Positions 42,818 to 52,610 of a DNA stretch of 64,000 nt are shown in pieces; the first letter of the stretch is position 1; the number at the start of each line of letters is the position of its first letter. The position numbers were made by a program, and so were the translations under genes. Origin of the DNA: Streptomyces chrestomyceticus JCM 4735 (GTDB lineage: Bacteria; Actinomycetota; Actinomycetes; Streptomycetales; Streptomycetaceae); the NCBI RefSeq assembly GCF_003865135.1, contig NZ_BHZC01000001.1, positions 8,060,001-8,124,000 on the forward strand, written 5' to 3'. A model generated the notes under the pieces. The model was not told where the DNA came from. It searched no databases and saw only the letters and a list, made by a program, of their open reading frames with translations.

Positions 42818-44818
42818 CTACCGCTGCGAAGACCGCACGTCCACATCGGCCGCCCGTACGTAGCCGACCCGGTGCCCCACCTGGATCTCGTAGTAGACGT
42901 CCTCGCCGCGCACGACCGCGTGCCGGGACAGGTCGTACGTCGGTGCGTAGAAGTACTCGCCGTGCACCCGGTTGCCGACGGCGTAGCGCTGGCCGGACAG
43001 CAGCTTGTACGGGAGCGGGGTGACGGCCTGTACCGGCACGCCCGCCGGATAGGCCGCCGCCTCCGGGTACGCCCGCCCGTAGACCGGGATGTCCGCCCGG
43101 CCCGCCTTCGGCGTGATCACCAGGCCCTTCGCGTCGACCGCGGTGGGCTGCTTCGGCGGGTTGTGGAACCACGCCTTCTGGCCCAGGTACCAGATGGCCG
43201 TCCACTCGCCCCGGCGCTCCGCGACCGCGTAGCGCTGGCCGGTGGTGGCGCGGGCGCCGGTGTCGTTCACCCCGGTCGTGGAGGGGCTGCCGTCCGGCCG
43301 CAGCCCGATGTCCTGGACCAGCGGCGCGCTCTCACTCGGCTCGGTGTGCAGGCGTACCGCGGCCGACCCGTGCGGTGCGCACGGCTGGCCGGGCTTGACG
43401 CAGTCCGTGTAGACGGGGCGGTGGCGGTCGTAGTCGGGGCGGATGGTGACCAGACCGCCTCCGGGGCCCGCCGTGCGCACGAACGGCGCGCCCAGCAGCC
43501 GGAAGTAATGCGCCCAGTCCCAGTACGGGCCGGGGTCGGTGTGCATGCCCTTGATCGTGGCCGGTGTCGTGCCGGGCACGTTGTCGTGGCCGATGATGTG
43601 CTGCCGGTCCAGCGGCAGGTCGTACTTGTGCGCCAGATAGCGCACCAGCCGCGCCGAGGCCCGGTACATCGCCTCGGTGTACCAGGCGTCCGGAGCCGCG
43701 AGGAAACCTTCGTGCTCGATCCCTACGGAGTGCGCGTTCACGTACCAGTTCCCCGCGTGCCAGGCGACGTCCTTCGTCGGCACGTGCTGGGCGATCAGCC
43801 CGTCCGCCGACCGGATCGTGTAGTGCCAGGACACATACGTCGGGTCCTTGATGAGCTTCAGCGTCGTCTCCCACGACCCCTCGGTGTCGTGCACGACGAT
43901 GGCGTCGACGCTCTGGTCCTCGGGCCGGTCGGCCTTGTCGTGGTTGCCGTAGTCCCCGTCGCCGAACTCCTCGTACGGCGCGGGCACGGACACACAGGAG
44001 ACCGTGTGCGGGCATTCGAGGCGGGAACCGCCCGACGGCGCGGGGGCGGCCCGCAGTCCCAGGCGTGCGAGCTGTGTGCGGTCCGGCGTCAGCCCCGGCG
44101 CGGCGGGCAGTGTCACCCGCTGGCCGGAGTCGGTCGTACGGGACTGGCCCTGCCGCAGGACGTCGTACACGTCGTCGGCGAAGCCCGCCGCCGTCCGGGC
44201 GTCGTCCGCGCCCGGATACCGGGCGACGGCCCCGTACCAGCGGGCCGGGTCGGCGGAGCGCAGCCCCAGGCGGCGCTGCTCCTCGGCCAGCAGCGCCGCA
44301 CCGCCGCGGATGTTGGCGGCCGGGTCCCGGCGCAGCCGCTCGGCGGGCAGCCCGGTCAGCCGCGCCGCCCGCTCCAGGGTGCGCAGCCGGGCGGGCAGCT
44401 CCGTGACGGCCGGGAGCCGCGCGGGGGCCCGCTTACGGGCGCGGGAGTCGTCGCCGCGCGGGTCCTCGTCACCGTCGCTGTGGTGCGGTCGCTCGGCCAG
44501 CGCCGTACGGGCGTCGGTCAGGTGCATCGGGCCGTAGCCGCCGGACACGCTGGGCGCGCCGCCGTGCCCGTCCCAGCGCGACTCCATGTACGCCACGGCC
44601 AGCAGCACGTCCCGGGGGACGCCGTAGCGCGTGGCGGCGTCCGCGAACGCCTGCTGGAGGGAGCCCGCGGCGGGCTGTGCCGCCGCGGCGCGGGGCTGCC
44701 CGTCCGCGCCGGACGGCGCGGCGGAGACCAGCGGCAGCAGCAAGGCCGCCGCCGCGACGGCGGTGGCGGCCCTGTGCGCTCTGGAGCGGGGGGTTCTCTT
44801 CTCGTCGGATCCTCGCAA
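42818..44818 (-). CDS. secreted N-acetylmuramoyl-L-alanine amidase (PGRP/amidase_2)
   Basis: 666 residues. The start is a TTG at 44818 with a strong SD (caggagg) 7 nt before it; no in-frame ATG lies near. Signal peptide: KRTPRSRAHRAATAVAAAAL..., cut near SGADG. Residues 50-240 contain a lysozyme-like helical segment (YGVPRDVLLAVAYMESRWDG) that may be a degenerate transglycosylase domain. The amidase_2 domain (about 310-480) shows zinc ligands in AIVVHDTEGSW, NAHSVGIEHEGF and HIIGHDNVPGT with TDPGPYWDW. The C-terminal 150 residues carry SH3-like repeats. It cleaves peptidoglycan outside the membrane; the SH3 part likely binds the wall. Confidence 0.9.
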   Translation of the reverse strand: MRGSDEKRTPRSRAHRAATAVAAAALLLPLVSAAPSGADGQPRAAAAQPAAGSLQQAFADAATRYGVPRDVLLAVAYMESRWDGHGGAPSVSGGYGPMHLTDARTALAERPHHSDGDEDPRGDDSRARKRAPARLPAVTELPARLRTLERAARLTGLPAERLRRDPAANIRGGAALLAEEQRRLGLRSADPARWYGAVARYPGADDARTAAGFADDVYDVLRQGQSRTTDSGQRVTLPAAPGLTPDRTQLARLGLRAAPAPSGGSRLECPHTVSCVSVPAPYEEFGDGDYGNHDKADRPEDQSVDAIVVHDTEGSWETTLKLIKDPTYVSWHYTIRSADGLIAQHVPTKDVAWHAGNWYVNAHSVGIEHEGFLAAPDAWYTEAMYRASARLVRYLAHKYDLPLDRQHIIGHDNVPGTTPATIKGMHTDPGPYWDWAHYFRLLGAPFVRTAGPGGGLVTIRPDYDRHRPVYTDCVKPGQPCAPHGSAAVRLHTEPSESAPLVQDIGLRPDGSPSTTGVNDTGARATTGQRYAVAERRGEWTAIWYLGQKAWFHNPPKQPTAVDAKGLVITPKAGRADIPVYGRAYPEAAAYPAGVPVQAVTPLPYKLLSGQRYAVGNRVHGEYFYAPTYDLSRHAVVRGEDVYYEIQVGHRVGYVRAADVDVRSSQR

Positions 44819-45012
44819 TGCAGCCTCCTGTGGCCGACCGGGACGAGCCGGGGCGTCTGGCGGATGGTGTGCATACGGCCGTGCGCGGAACGGGATCCTT
44901 ACAGCTATCGCCTGGCCGACGATCCGTCAATCACCGTGCGCCCCAAGGGTTTCGGATGTCAGCACGCAACCCGGAATCCCGTACGAGAACGGCTGCAGCC
45001 CCCGGCGCACGG

Positions 45013-45045
45013 GTGAGCGGCACGCCCCTACGGCGTGCCGCTCAC
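45013..45045. terminator. terminator after the APH-like kinase gene
   Basis: Perfect 14-bp stem (gtgagcggcacgcc and its complement) with a 5-nt loop (cctac), 17 bp beyond the stop codon of the minus-strand gene at 45062. The 243-bp gap to the amidase start holds no other feature. Confidence 0.7.
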
Positions 45046-45061
45046 ATGCCCCCGTGGCGGA

Positions 45062-46195
45062 TCAGCGGGTGCCGACCGCCGCCCGTACCGCACGGCGCGC
45101 CATCTGGCAGTCGTCGTGCAGCCGGCGCAGCAGCAGCCGCTGCTCCTCGCCCGCCGCAAGCGCACCGGGGTGTCCCGGCCCCGGCGTGCCCGTCGGCGTG
45201 GGCTCGCGCATGGTGCGCTGCACGGCGGTTTCGTAACGCCGTATTTCGCGGGTGAGCACCAGCATCAGATTGACCAGGAAGGCGTCCCGCGCGGCCGGTC
45301 CCGCGGCCTGCGCGAGCTGGCTGATCTGGCGGCGCGCCACAGGGGCGTCACCGAGCACCGACCACAGGGTCGCGAGGTCGTAGCCCGGCAGGTACCAGCC
45401 GGCGTGGTCCCAGTCGAGCAGCACCGGACCGGCGGGGGAGAGCAGGACGTTGTTCAGCAGCGCGTCGCCGTGGCAGAACTGGCCCTGGGTGTGGGCCAGG
45501 CCGTGCAGCAGCTTCTGCAGGTCACCCAGGTCACGGTCGGTCAGCAGGCCGAGGTCGTGGAAGCGCCCGATGCGGCCCGCGTAGTCCAGCGGCGCGTCGA
45601 ACATCCCGGCCGGCGGCCGCCAGAGGTTGACCCGGCAGATCGCGCCGAGCGCGGCCCGTACGTCGGCGCGCGGCGGTGCTTCGGTCGGATGCCGTTGGAG
45701 GGAGGCGACCCGGCCGGGCATCCGCTCGACGACCAGGGTGCAGTTGTCAGGATCCGCGGCGACCAGCCTCGGTACGCGCACCGGCGGACGGTGGCGTACG
45801 AAGGACCTATAAGCAGCTATTTCGTGCCGGAACCGCTCGGTCCACGCGGGGGAGTGATCCAGTAAACACTTGGCGACCGCGGTCGTACGGCCGGTGGTGC
45901 CCACCAGGAGGACGGACCTGCCGCTCCGGCGCAGCACCTGGACCGGATGGAACTCGGGACAGATGCGGTGCACGGAGGCGACCGCGGCGCGCAGTTGAGC
46001 ACCCTGGGGGCCGGACAAGTCGAGTCTCCCGCTGAGCGGTTGGGTGCCTCCCCCTTGCACCCGCCGGTTGCGGCCGCCGGTGAGGCCGGAAACCGCCCCC
46101 TGAGACTGGGAGGGGTCGAGATACGGCCCGCTTCCCGGAGGCTGCGGACGGTACGGCCGGTTCGGGGCGCTCACGGCGGACGATGCTGCGTACAT
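45062..46195 (-). CDS. aminoglycoside phosphotransferase-like kinase
   Basis: 377 residues from ATG 46195; the frame is open further upstream but without an SD. The first 55 residues are Pro/Gly-rich and disordered. The APH/choline-kinase fold follows: [20 protein letters not shown] (ATP lysine), [14 protein letters not shown], the catalytic loop [14 protein letters not shown] (HxDxxxxN) and [20 protein letters not shown] (metal Asp). Codon 111 (45863-45865, complement) is TTA, so expression should depend on bldA. It is divergent from an NsdA-type regulator across a 260-bp gap, so this kinase may work in developmental signalling and not in drug resistance. The substrate is unknown. Confidence 0.82.
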   Translation of the reverse strand: MYAASSAVSAPNRPYRPQPPGSGPYLDPSQSQGAVSGLTGGRNRRVQGGGTQPLSGRLDLSGPQGAQLRAAVASVHRICPEFHPVQVLRRSGRSVLLVGTTGRTTAVAKCLLDHSPAWTERFRHEIAAYRSFVRHRPPVRVPRLVAADPDNCTLVVERMPGRVASLQRHPTEAPPRADVRAALGAICRVNLWRPPAGMFDAPLDYAGRIGRFHDLGLLTDRDLGDLQKLLHGLAHTQGQFCHGDALLNNVLLSPAGPVLLDWDHAGWYLPGYDLATLWSVLGDAPVARRQISQLAQAAGPAARDAFLVNLMLVLTREIRRYETAVQRTMREPTPTGTPGPGHPGALAAGEEQRLLLRRLHDDCQMARRAVRAAVGTR

Positions 46196-46360
46196 GGGTG
46201 AGACAGATCCCTTCGTGCGCCGACGAGTTGCAGTGCGGCTCCCGGCCCGGCGACCCGGGGCCCGAAGGCCCCGGATCCGGTGTCCGCACCCTGGGGAATG
46301 CGGTACCGACACCGGGCCGGGGGCTGCACTTCTACAGAACACGCGGGCGCGGGTGGCAGA

Positions 46361-46400
46361 CCATCTGGCGGACCCTGGCGAACCCTGGCGAATGCTCGCG
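46361..46400. promoter_or_regulatory. 10-bp iterated motif in divergent promoter region
   Basis: Four consecutive 10-bp units (ccatctggcg, gaccctggcg, aaccctggcg, aatgctcgcg) repeat with the period of one DNA helical turn, 56 bp before the NsdA-type start at 46456. The array would place identical contacts on one face of the helix, as for a cooperatively binding regulator. The APH-like kinase promoter also lies in this gap. Confidence 0.5.
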
Positions 46401-46455
46401 GGCGTCCTCGGCGGGCCGTTACTGTCAAGTCAGTCGAGGAACCTGGGGGCTTGAC

Positions 46456-47964
46456 GTGGACAGGGAGCCGAACACCCGTCTCGCGGACCTTTTCGGCCTG
46501 GCCGGCTGGTCCAAGGGCGAACTGGCGAGACTGGTCAACCGGCAGGCGGCCGCCATGGGGCATCCGCAACTGGCGACCGACACCTCGCGGGTACGGCGCT
46601 GGATCGACACGGGGGAGACCCCGCGCGACCCGGTGCCCAAGGTGCTCGCCGCCCTGTTCACCGAGCGTCTCGGCCGTGTCGTAACCATCGAGGACCTCGG
46701 GTTCGGTCGTTCCGGGCGCGCGGGGAGGAAACAGGCCACGGACGGTCTCCCGTGGCCGCCCGAGCGAACGGCGGCGGTCCTCACGGAATTCACGGGAATG
46801 GACCTCATGCTCAACCGACGCGGCTTGGTGGGCGCGGGCGCGGCGCTCGCCGCGGGCTCCGCACTCAGCAGCGCCATGCACGACTGGCTGCACACCGACC
46901 CGGCGCTGGCAGCCGACGCCCCCCGATTCGACGACCCGTTCGACTACCACTCCATCGACCAGATCGGCTACGACCGTTACGAAGCGGCCCCCGTGGGGTC
47001 GCAGGAGATCGACGCCCTGGAGCGCTCGGTCGAGGTCTTCCGCGCCTGGGACGCGGCCCGCGGCGGCGGGCTCCAGCGGAAAGCCGTGGTGGGCCAGCTC
47101 AACGAGGTGGGCGGAATGCTCGCCTACCACCACCCCGAGCATCTGCAGCGCAGGCTGTGGGGGGTGGCGGCCAACCTCGCCGTCCTGGCGGGCTGGATGT
47201 CCCACGACGTGGGGCTGGAGCCCACCGCCCAGAAGTACTTCGTCATCGCCGCCCACGCGGCGCGCGAGGGCGGCGACCGGCCGCGGGCCGGCGAGGCGCT
47301 CTCCCGGGCGGCCCGCCAGATGGTGCACCTGGGCCGCCCCGACGACGCCCTGGACCTGATGAAGCTGGCCAAGTCCGGCTCCGGCGCCGAGACCCTGCCG
47401 CGGACCCGCGCGATGCTCTGCACCATCGAGGCGTGGGCCCAGGCGAGCAAGGGACAGGGCCAGGCCATGCGGCGCACCCTGGGCGAGGCGGAGGAACTGT
47501 TCATCGCCGACCGGGGCGACGTGCCGCCGCCGAGCTGGATGCAGATGTTCGACGAGGCGGACCTGCACGGGATGCAGGCGCTGGCCTTCCGTACGCTGGC
47601 CGAGCACGACCCGCGGGCGGCGAAGATCGCCCAGGCGCACGCCAAGCAGGCGCTGCGGCTGCGCGACAACGGACGGCAGCGGTCGCAGATCTTCGACTAC
47701 CTCTCGCTGGCCTCCGCCTGCTTCATCGGCAACGACCCCGAACAGGCCGACCGCTACGCCCGGCTGGCCCTGGTGTCCATCAAGGAGAACTCCTCCCACC
47801 GCACCTGGGACCGGCTGCGCGAGATGTACCGGCTCACCGGCCGGTACGCGAACTACACCACGATCCAGGACCTGCGGGAGGAGATCCAGCGGGTGATGCC
47901 GAAGGCCAAGAACAAGGGGCTGGGGCCGGGGATCGGCCCGGTGGGCAGCAACCTGCGGATCTGA
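46456..47964 (+). CDS. nsdA: NsdA-family TPR regulator
   Basis: 502 residues from GTG 46456 (weak SD gggggc), close to the known NsdA length. The N-terminus (NTRLADLFGLAGWSKGELAR, then HPQLATDTSRVRRWIDTGET) is a helix-turn-helix-like domain; a hydrophobic patch (LVGAGAALAAGSALSSAM) follows near residue 120, and the rest is a helical TPR array (about 190-480). NsdA of S. coelicolor is a negative regulator of sporulation and antibiotic production. Paralogues exist (NsdB), so orthology is not proved. It is divergent from the TTA-containing kinase, which suggests both belong to developmental control. Confidence 0.75.
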   Translation: MDREPNTRLADLFGLAGWSKGELARLVNRQAAAMGHPQLATDTSRVRRWIDTGETPRDPVPKVLAALFTERLGRVVTIEDLGFGRSGRAGRKQATDGLPWPPERTAAVLTEFTGMDLMLNRRGLVGAGAALAAGSALSSAMHDWLHTDPALAADAPRFDDPFDYHSIDQIGYDRYEAAPVGSQEIDALERSVEVFRAWDAARGGGLQRKAVVGQLNEVGGMLAYHHPEHLQRRLWGVAANLAVLAGWMSHDVGLEPTAQKYFVIAAHAAREGGDRPRAGEALSRAARQMVHLGRPDDALDLMKLAKSGSGAETLPRTRAMLCTIEAWAQASKGQGQAMRRTLGEAEELFIADRGDVPPPSWMQMFDEADLHGMQALAFRTLAEHDPRAAKIAQAHAKQALRLRDNGRQRSQIFDYLSLASACFIGNDPEQADRYARLALVSIKENSSHRTWDRLREMYRLTGRYANYTTIQDLREEIQRVMPKAKNKGLGPGIGPVGSNLRI

Positions 47965-48103
47965 CGCCGGCGCGAGCCGAACCGGGCCGGAACGAGGCGC
48001 GCCAAGACCCGTGACCCCGGTCCTGGCCGTACGGACACCGCGTCATGCGGTCACCGTGCCGTACGGGCACCGCGCCACGTGGACACCGCGCCAGGGGTTT
48101 CCG

Positions 48104-49585
48104 CTACCCGCTCACCCTGGCGATCAGCACACACGCGTCGTCCTCGCGCTCGGCACTGCCGAACTCCTCGGCGATGACGCGGACACAGTCCTGCGCGTTG
48201 CGCGCCGCGGCGAACCGCGGTGCCAGCGACAGGAGGCGCGCGGCACCCTCGTGGGGCGCGAGCGCGCCGTGCGCCCGGCGCGGCACCAAGCCGTCCGTGT
48301 GCAGCACCAGAAGGTCGCCGGGCTCCAGTTGCTCGCACCGCTGCGTGTAGGCGGCTCCGGTGGTGGCGCCGAGCAGGACGCCCTCCGGGGGGCTCAGCGG
48401 GCTGCCCGTGCCGTCGCGGAACAGCAGTGGGGCGGGGTGGCCGGCCTGGGCCCAGACGAGCTGACGGGAGGCGGGGTCGAAGCGGCAGCAGACCGCGCTG
48501 CCGAGGGCGGGCTGTGCGGAGGTGTCCAGCAACTGGTTCAGATAGCCCATCAGCGGGCCGGGTTCCTGACCGGACACCGCCATGCCGCGCAGCGCGCCGA
48601 GCACCATGGCCATGCCGGACGTGGCGGTGGCGCCGTGGCCGGTCAGGTCGCCGACGCTCAGCAGGGTCCGGCCGTCCGGCAACTGGAGCGCGTCGTACCA
48701 GTCGCCGCCGATGAGGGCGCTGGTGCCGGAAGGGAGGTAGCGGGCGGCGAGGTCGAGTGCGACGGGCCCGCCCTGCGGGAACCGCAGGGAGCCGCGCCAC
48801 GGCGGCAGCACGGCTTCCTGCAGTTCGACCGCAAGCCGGTGCTCGGTCCGCGCCATGTGCCGTTGACGCTGCAGCGAGTCACGGGTCTCGCGCACCGCCC
48901 GTTGGCTGCGACGCAGCTCGCTGACGTCGCGCAGCACGGCCCACATGCACGCCGTACTGCCGTCGGCTTCGAGCACCGGCTCGCCCACCATGTGCACCGT
49001 ACGGACGCTCTGGTCGCCGCGTACGATGCGGAACTCGTCGTCGATCGGGCGGCCGTCCACCAGGCAGTCGGTGACCATCGTGGTCAGTAGCTGCTGGTCC
49101 TCGCAGAAGACCAGGGACGGCAGCTCGTCCAGGGTCAGGGGCCCTTCGGCCGGGTCCCGGCCGAAGATCCCGAACAGTTCCTCGGACCAGCTCACCTCGT
49201 CGGTGAGGAGGTTCCACTCGGCGCTGCCGACCCGGCTGAGCAGTGAGCCGCGCGGATGCCCCGCGGGCTCGGGCGGCGCCACCGGCAGCCGGTCACCGTC
49301 CGCCGCGTCCGCCGTGTCCGGGGCCGTCCCGGGGTCGGCGGGCAGGCCCTCCCGGAGCTGGTCCAGGTGTCCGCCGAGATCGTCGAGGTGGTGGACGGCG
49401 AGGTCGCACAGCGCCCGCTGCCAGCGCGACTGGGGGTCGTCGGGCTCGTCACCGGCCGCCGAGGTCTCCCGGCGTACGGCGTCCAGGCCGCCCCGCAACC
49501 GGCGTGCCTGGGTGATCAGGGCCTCGACCACGTCGCGCTCGGGCGGCTGGGCGGCTGGTCGGTCCGCGAACAGATGGGACGGCAT
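48104..49585 (-). CDS. PAS domain PP2C (SpoIIE-type) serine phosphatase
   Basis: 493 residues from ATG 49585 with SD ggagaa. The N-terminal 80 residues are helical (EALITQARRLRGGLDAV). A PAS fold covers about 110-235 (GSAEWNLLTDEVSWSEELFG, FRIVRGDQSVRTVHMVGEPV). After a short coiled linker (RRSQRAVRETRDSLQRQRHM) the SpoIIE phosphatase domain (about 260-490) has the metal sites SALIGGDWYDALQ, SVGDLTGHGATAT, LLVLHTDGLV and AEREDDACVLI. It should dephosphorylate a serine on an anti-sigma antagonist, in response to a PAS ligand. No membrane helices. Its partner switch genes are not in the window. Confidence 0.9.
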   Translation of the reverse strand: MPSHLFADRPAAQPPERDVVEALITQARRLRGGLDAVRRETSAAGDEPDDPQSRWQRALCDLAVHHLDDLGGHLDQLREGLPADPGTAPDTADAADGDRLPVAPPEPAGHPRGSLLSRVGSAEWNLLTDEVSWSEELFGIFGRDPAEGPLTLDELPSLVFCEDQQLLTTMVTDCLVDGRPIDDEFRIVRGDQSVRTVHMVGEPVLEADGSTACMWAVLRDVSELRRSQRAVRETRDSLQRQRHMARTEHRLAVELQEAVLPPWRGSLRFPQGGPVALDLAARYLPSGTSALIGGDWYDALQLPDGRTLLSVGDLTGHGATATSGMAMVLGALRGMAVSGQEPGPLMGYLNQLLDTSAQPALGSAVCCRFDPASRQLVWAQAGHPAPLLFRDGTGSPLSPPEGVLLGATTGAAYTQRCEQLEPGDLLVLHTDGLVPRRAHGALAPHEGAARLLSLAPRFAAARNAQDCVRVIAEEFGSAEREDDACVLIARVSG

Positions 49586-49674
49586 GACGTTCTCCGATAT
49601 CAGGCGGCGCCGGGGCCTGGTCTGACGGAAGGGCCGGTAACGACTGTTGCACAGGCTGCGACCGCCCGTAAGGG

Positions 49675-49710
49675 ATTTGGCATTACCCGATACGGTGGTG
49701 CATTTGGCAT
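49675..49710. promoter_or_regulatory. direct repeat atttggcat in divergent promoter region
   Basis: atttggcat occurs at 49675-49683 and 49702-49710, 27 bp apart, in an AT-richer part of the 323-bp gap between the phosphatase gene (minus) and the HEAT-repeat gene (plus). It may be a binding site or part of the two promoters. The rest of the gap holds no gene that I can see. Confidence 0.3.
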
Positions 49711-49908
49711 ATGCCCCTGGCCTCCCTGGGGCATCCTCCGGCGGAATCAGCGGAACGGAGCGTTCCAGGCTAGGCTTCGGCCGCCGTAGCGCGCGCGGTC
49801 CCACCGATCCATGGTGGGAACGACGCATACGACCCGTGGTCACCGGCAAGAATGCCGGTCAGCGGAAATCCCGTTGCCAGCCTGCCCCCCGCACCGGATG
49901 CTGACCTC

Positions 49909-51333
49909 ATGTTCGATCCAGACATAGCGCCCAGTGGCACCCTGCTCGGCCTCCTGCAGCGAGGCCGCGGCGACGGGACCCTGCACGCCCTCGCGGCGCC
50001 GCGGGCCGAGGCGCTCGCGGCACTGAACGACAGCGTGCTGCGCGACCCCCGCCGCGACTGGCAGGTAGAGAACCGCTCCCTGTACTACGCGCGCCTCTAC
50101 ATGCAGCTCGACGGCGGACTCGAAGAGATCGAACGGCATCTTTTCCACCCCGACGACCTCACCGACCCCGGCGAGGAGCGCACCGGCCTCGCCCTCGCCG
50201 TGCTCGGCCACCTCGCCGCGTACGGCCGGGACGCCGCCCTCCTCCTGCTCCGCAGCTACGCCGCCGCCGGCACGAACTGGCGCTGGGCCCTGGACGAGCT
50301 CGCGCTGCGGGACGACGACGCGGGACTGGCGACCCTCGCCCCCGCGGTCCTCGCCCGCTTCCCGCACACCGCCGAGGGCGACGCCGAGCTGGCCGCCGCC
50401 GTCCGCGACGCCTTCGAACCCCGCCCGTGGCGGCTGTGGGCCGAGGACCCCCGCTACGGCGAACGCATCCGCGTCGCCCAGGAACAGGGCTGTTTCGACC
50501 GCTGGCAGCGCCAACTGCGGCCCACCGGCCCCCGCCCCGGGTGGAGCGTCACCGAAGTACTGGACTGGGCCCAGCAGGGCCTGGAGCTGCACCCCGAGGA
50601 GTGGCGCCAGGTTCCGGCCGCGCGCTGCCTGGCGGCCGTCGCGGGCCCCGAGGACCGCCCCGAGCTGCTGCGCGCCGCCCGCACCGGTCCGGACGCCGCC
50701 CGCGCCGCCGCACTGCGCCACCTCGCCGAGCGCGGCGACCCCGAGGCCCTCGACCTCATCGAGGCCGCGGCCGCCGACCCCTTCTCCAGCCGTCCGCTGG
50801 CCGAGGCCGCGCTCGCCGCCTTCGAGCGGATGCGCGCCGTGGCCGCCGTCGAACGGGCCCGCCGGTGGGCCCCGCGCCCCGACGCGCTCGGCACGGCCGG
50901 TGCCACGATGCTGGCCCGCCGGGGCAGCCGCGGCGACGCCGATCTGGTGCTGGCGGCCCTGCGCCGTACGGTACGGACCGAGGGGCCGGACGCGGGCGGG
51001 CTGTGGGAGCTGGTCGACGGGGTGGGCCGCCTGGGCGTGGCCTGTGCGGCGCCGGTGCTGCGCCACATCTACCGCGAGACCTCCTCCTCCCACCTCAGAG
51101 GCCGTGCCGCGGGCGCGCTGGCCGTCACCGACCCCGGGTTCCCGGCGGGCTTCGCCGTCGAGTGCCTGTGGGACTGCGAGGAGAGCACCCGCGAGCTGGC
51201 CGCCCGGCACGCGGCGACCGGTGACGACCGGGTCGTGGAGCAGTTGCGCAGGCTGGCCGCCGATCCGGCCGAGGAGGCCGAGGTGCAGACGGCGGTACGC
51301 AGCCGGTTCGGGCCGGACGCGCCGGCGCTCTGA
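49909..51333 (+). CDS. HEAT-repeat-like protein of unknown function
   Basis: 474 residues from ATG 49909; the frame is open upstream to 49852, but the region from FDPDIAPSGTLLGLLQRG onward is the conserved-looking part. It is almost entirely alpha-helical with repeating Ala/Arg-rich pairs of helices (AARAAALRHLAERGDPEALD, LRGRAAGALAVTDP) characteristic of HEAT or PBS-lyase-type repeats. No signal peptide, membrane helix or catalytic motif. Such proteins serve as scaffolds. It stands alone, divergent from the phosphatase, and no partner is obvious. Confidence 0.75.
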   Translation: MFDPDIAPSGTLLGLLQRGRGDGTLHALAAPRAEALAALNDSVLRDPRRDWQVENRSLYYARLYMQLDGGLEEIERHLFHPDDLTDPGEERTGLALAVLGHLAAYGRDAALLLLRSYAAAGTNWRWALDELALRDDDAGLATLAPAVLARFPHTAEGDAELAAAVRDAFEPRPWRLWAEDPRYGERIRVAQEQGCFDRWQRQLRPTGPRPGWSVTEVLDWAQQGLELHPEEWRQVPAARCLAAVAGPEDRPELLRAARTGPDAARAAALRHLAERGDPEALDLIEAAAADPFSSRPLAEAALAAFERMRAVAAVERARRWAPRPDALGTAGATMLARRGSRGDADLVLAALRRTVRTEGPDAGGLWELVDGVGRLGVACAAPVLRHIYRETSSSHLRGRAAGALAVTDPGFPAGFAVECLWDCEESTRELAARHAATGDDRVVEQLRRLAADPAEEAEVQTAVRSRFGPDAPAL

Positions 51334-51482
51334 GTCACGGGGGAGCGCGGGGGCCGCGGGGCGCGCGGGCCGTCCGCGCCGGGCGCCCGTGCCGCGGCGC
51401 GGGCGTCAACGCTCATGGGACGTTCCCCGGCTGGAAAGATCCACGTGGCCGGGGCCACGCCCGGTGGGCCGACAACAGCCGT

Positions 51483-52610
51483 ATGCGTGTTGTCATCGTC
51501 ACCGAGTCCTTCCCGCCCGACGTCAACGGCGTCGCCCACTGCGCCCTCGAAACCGCCCGGCACCTGGTCCGGCGCGGGCACGACGTGCTCGTCGTCGCCC
51601 CGACGGGCGCCGACGGGACACCGGACGGCGGACCGGGCGCCCCCTGCCCCGTCGTCCGGGTGCCCTCGGTGCCGCTCCCGGGCTACCCGCAGGTCCGGCT
51701 GGCGCTGCCCGGCCGCCGGCTGGCCGCCGCGCTGGACGGGCATCAGCCGGACGTGGTGCACCTGGCCGGCCCTTTCGTCCTGGGTGCCCGCGCGATGGCC
51801 GTGGCCGCGCGGCGGCGCGTGCCCGCCGTCGCGGTCTATCAGACCGATATGGGCCGTTATGCCCGTGCCTATCTCCGGACCGGGAGTGCCGCGGCCTGGC
51901 GGCGCCTGCGAGCGGTGCACACGGCGGCCGACCGGACGCTCGCGCCGTCCACCTCCGCCCTGGACGACCTGGCCACGCACGGCGTGCCCCGGCTGCGACT
52001 GTGGCCGCGCGGCGTGGACCCCACGCGGTTCCACCCCGCCCGCCGCGACAAGGTGCTGCGCTGCTCGCTCGCCGCTGGCCGGGATCTGCTGGTCGGGTAC
52101 GTCGGGCGGCTCGCGCCCGAGAAGGAGGTACGGCTGCTGGCCCGGGTCTCGCGGCTGCCCGGCGTACGGACCGTGGTGATCGGGGACGGGCCGAGCGCCT
52201 CCGGGCTGCGCGCCGCGCTGCCCGAGGTGCGCTTCCTGGGCTGCCGTACGGGCGACGAACTGGCGCGGCTCGTCGCCTCCCTGGACGTATTCGTGCACAC
52301 CGGCCGCTACGACACCTTCTGCCAGACCGTCCAGGAGGCGATGGCGGGCGGCGTCCCCGTGGTGGCGCCCGCCGCCGGCGGCCCGCTGGACCTCGTGGAG
52401 CACGGCCGTACGGGGCTGCTGGTGCCGCCGGGCGACGGGGAAGCGCTGCGTGACGCGGTCCGGCTGCTGGCCGGCGACCCGGCCGCGCGCGCAAAACTGG
52501 GCGCCGCGGGCCGCGCGGCGGTCGAGCACCGCACCTGGGAGGTGGTCGGCGACGAACTGCTGGGCCATTACGAGGACGTGCTCGCCGACCGGACGGCGGT
52601 GGCCGCATGA
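51483..52610 (+). CDS. GT4 glycosyltransferase (mannosyltransferase-like)
   Basis: 375 residues. N-terminal RVVIVTESFPPDVNGVAHCA is the acceptor-domain signature of MgtA/PimB-like enzymes. The donor domain has VGYVGRLAPEKEVRLLARVS near residue 203 and YDTFCQTVQEAMAGGVPVVA near 280. The GT4 EX7E motif reads D-T-F-C-Q-T-V-Q-E here, Asp replacing the first Glu, a tolerated variant. It likely transfers mannose or another hexose from a nucleotide sugar to a lipid or glycan at the inner membrane. Its stop overlaps the next start (ATGA), so the two glycosyltransferases are translationally coupled. Confidence 0.88.
   Translation: MRVVIVTESFPPDVNGVAHCALETARHLVRRGHDVLVVAPTGADGTPDGGPGAPCPVVRVPSVPLPGYPQVRLALPGRRLAAALDGHQPDVVHLAGPFVLGARAMAVAARRRVPAVAVYQTDMGRYARAYLRTGSAAAWRRLRAVHTAADRTLAPSTSALDDLATHGVPRLRLWPRGVDPTRFHPARRDKVLRCSLAAGRDLLVGYVGRLAPEKEVRLLARVSRLPGVRTVVIGDGPSASGLRAALPEVRFLGCRTGDELARLVASLDVFVHTGRYDTFCQTVQEAMAGGVPVVAPAAGGPLDLVEHGRTGLLVPPGDGEALRDAVRLLAGDPAARAKLGAAGRAAVEHRTWEVVGDELLGHYEDVLADRTAVAA

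Noticed and set aside
45062..46195. Aminoglycoside resistance gene
   Set aside because: The fold fits the APH superfamily, but the context is developmental and the sequence does not match a known resistance subgroup by eye.
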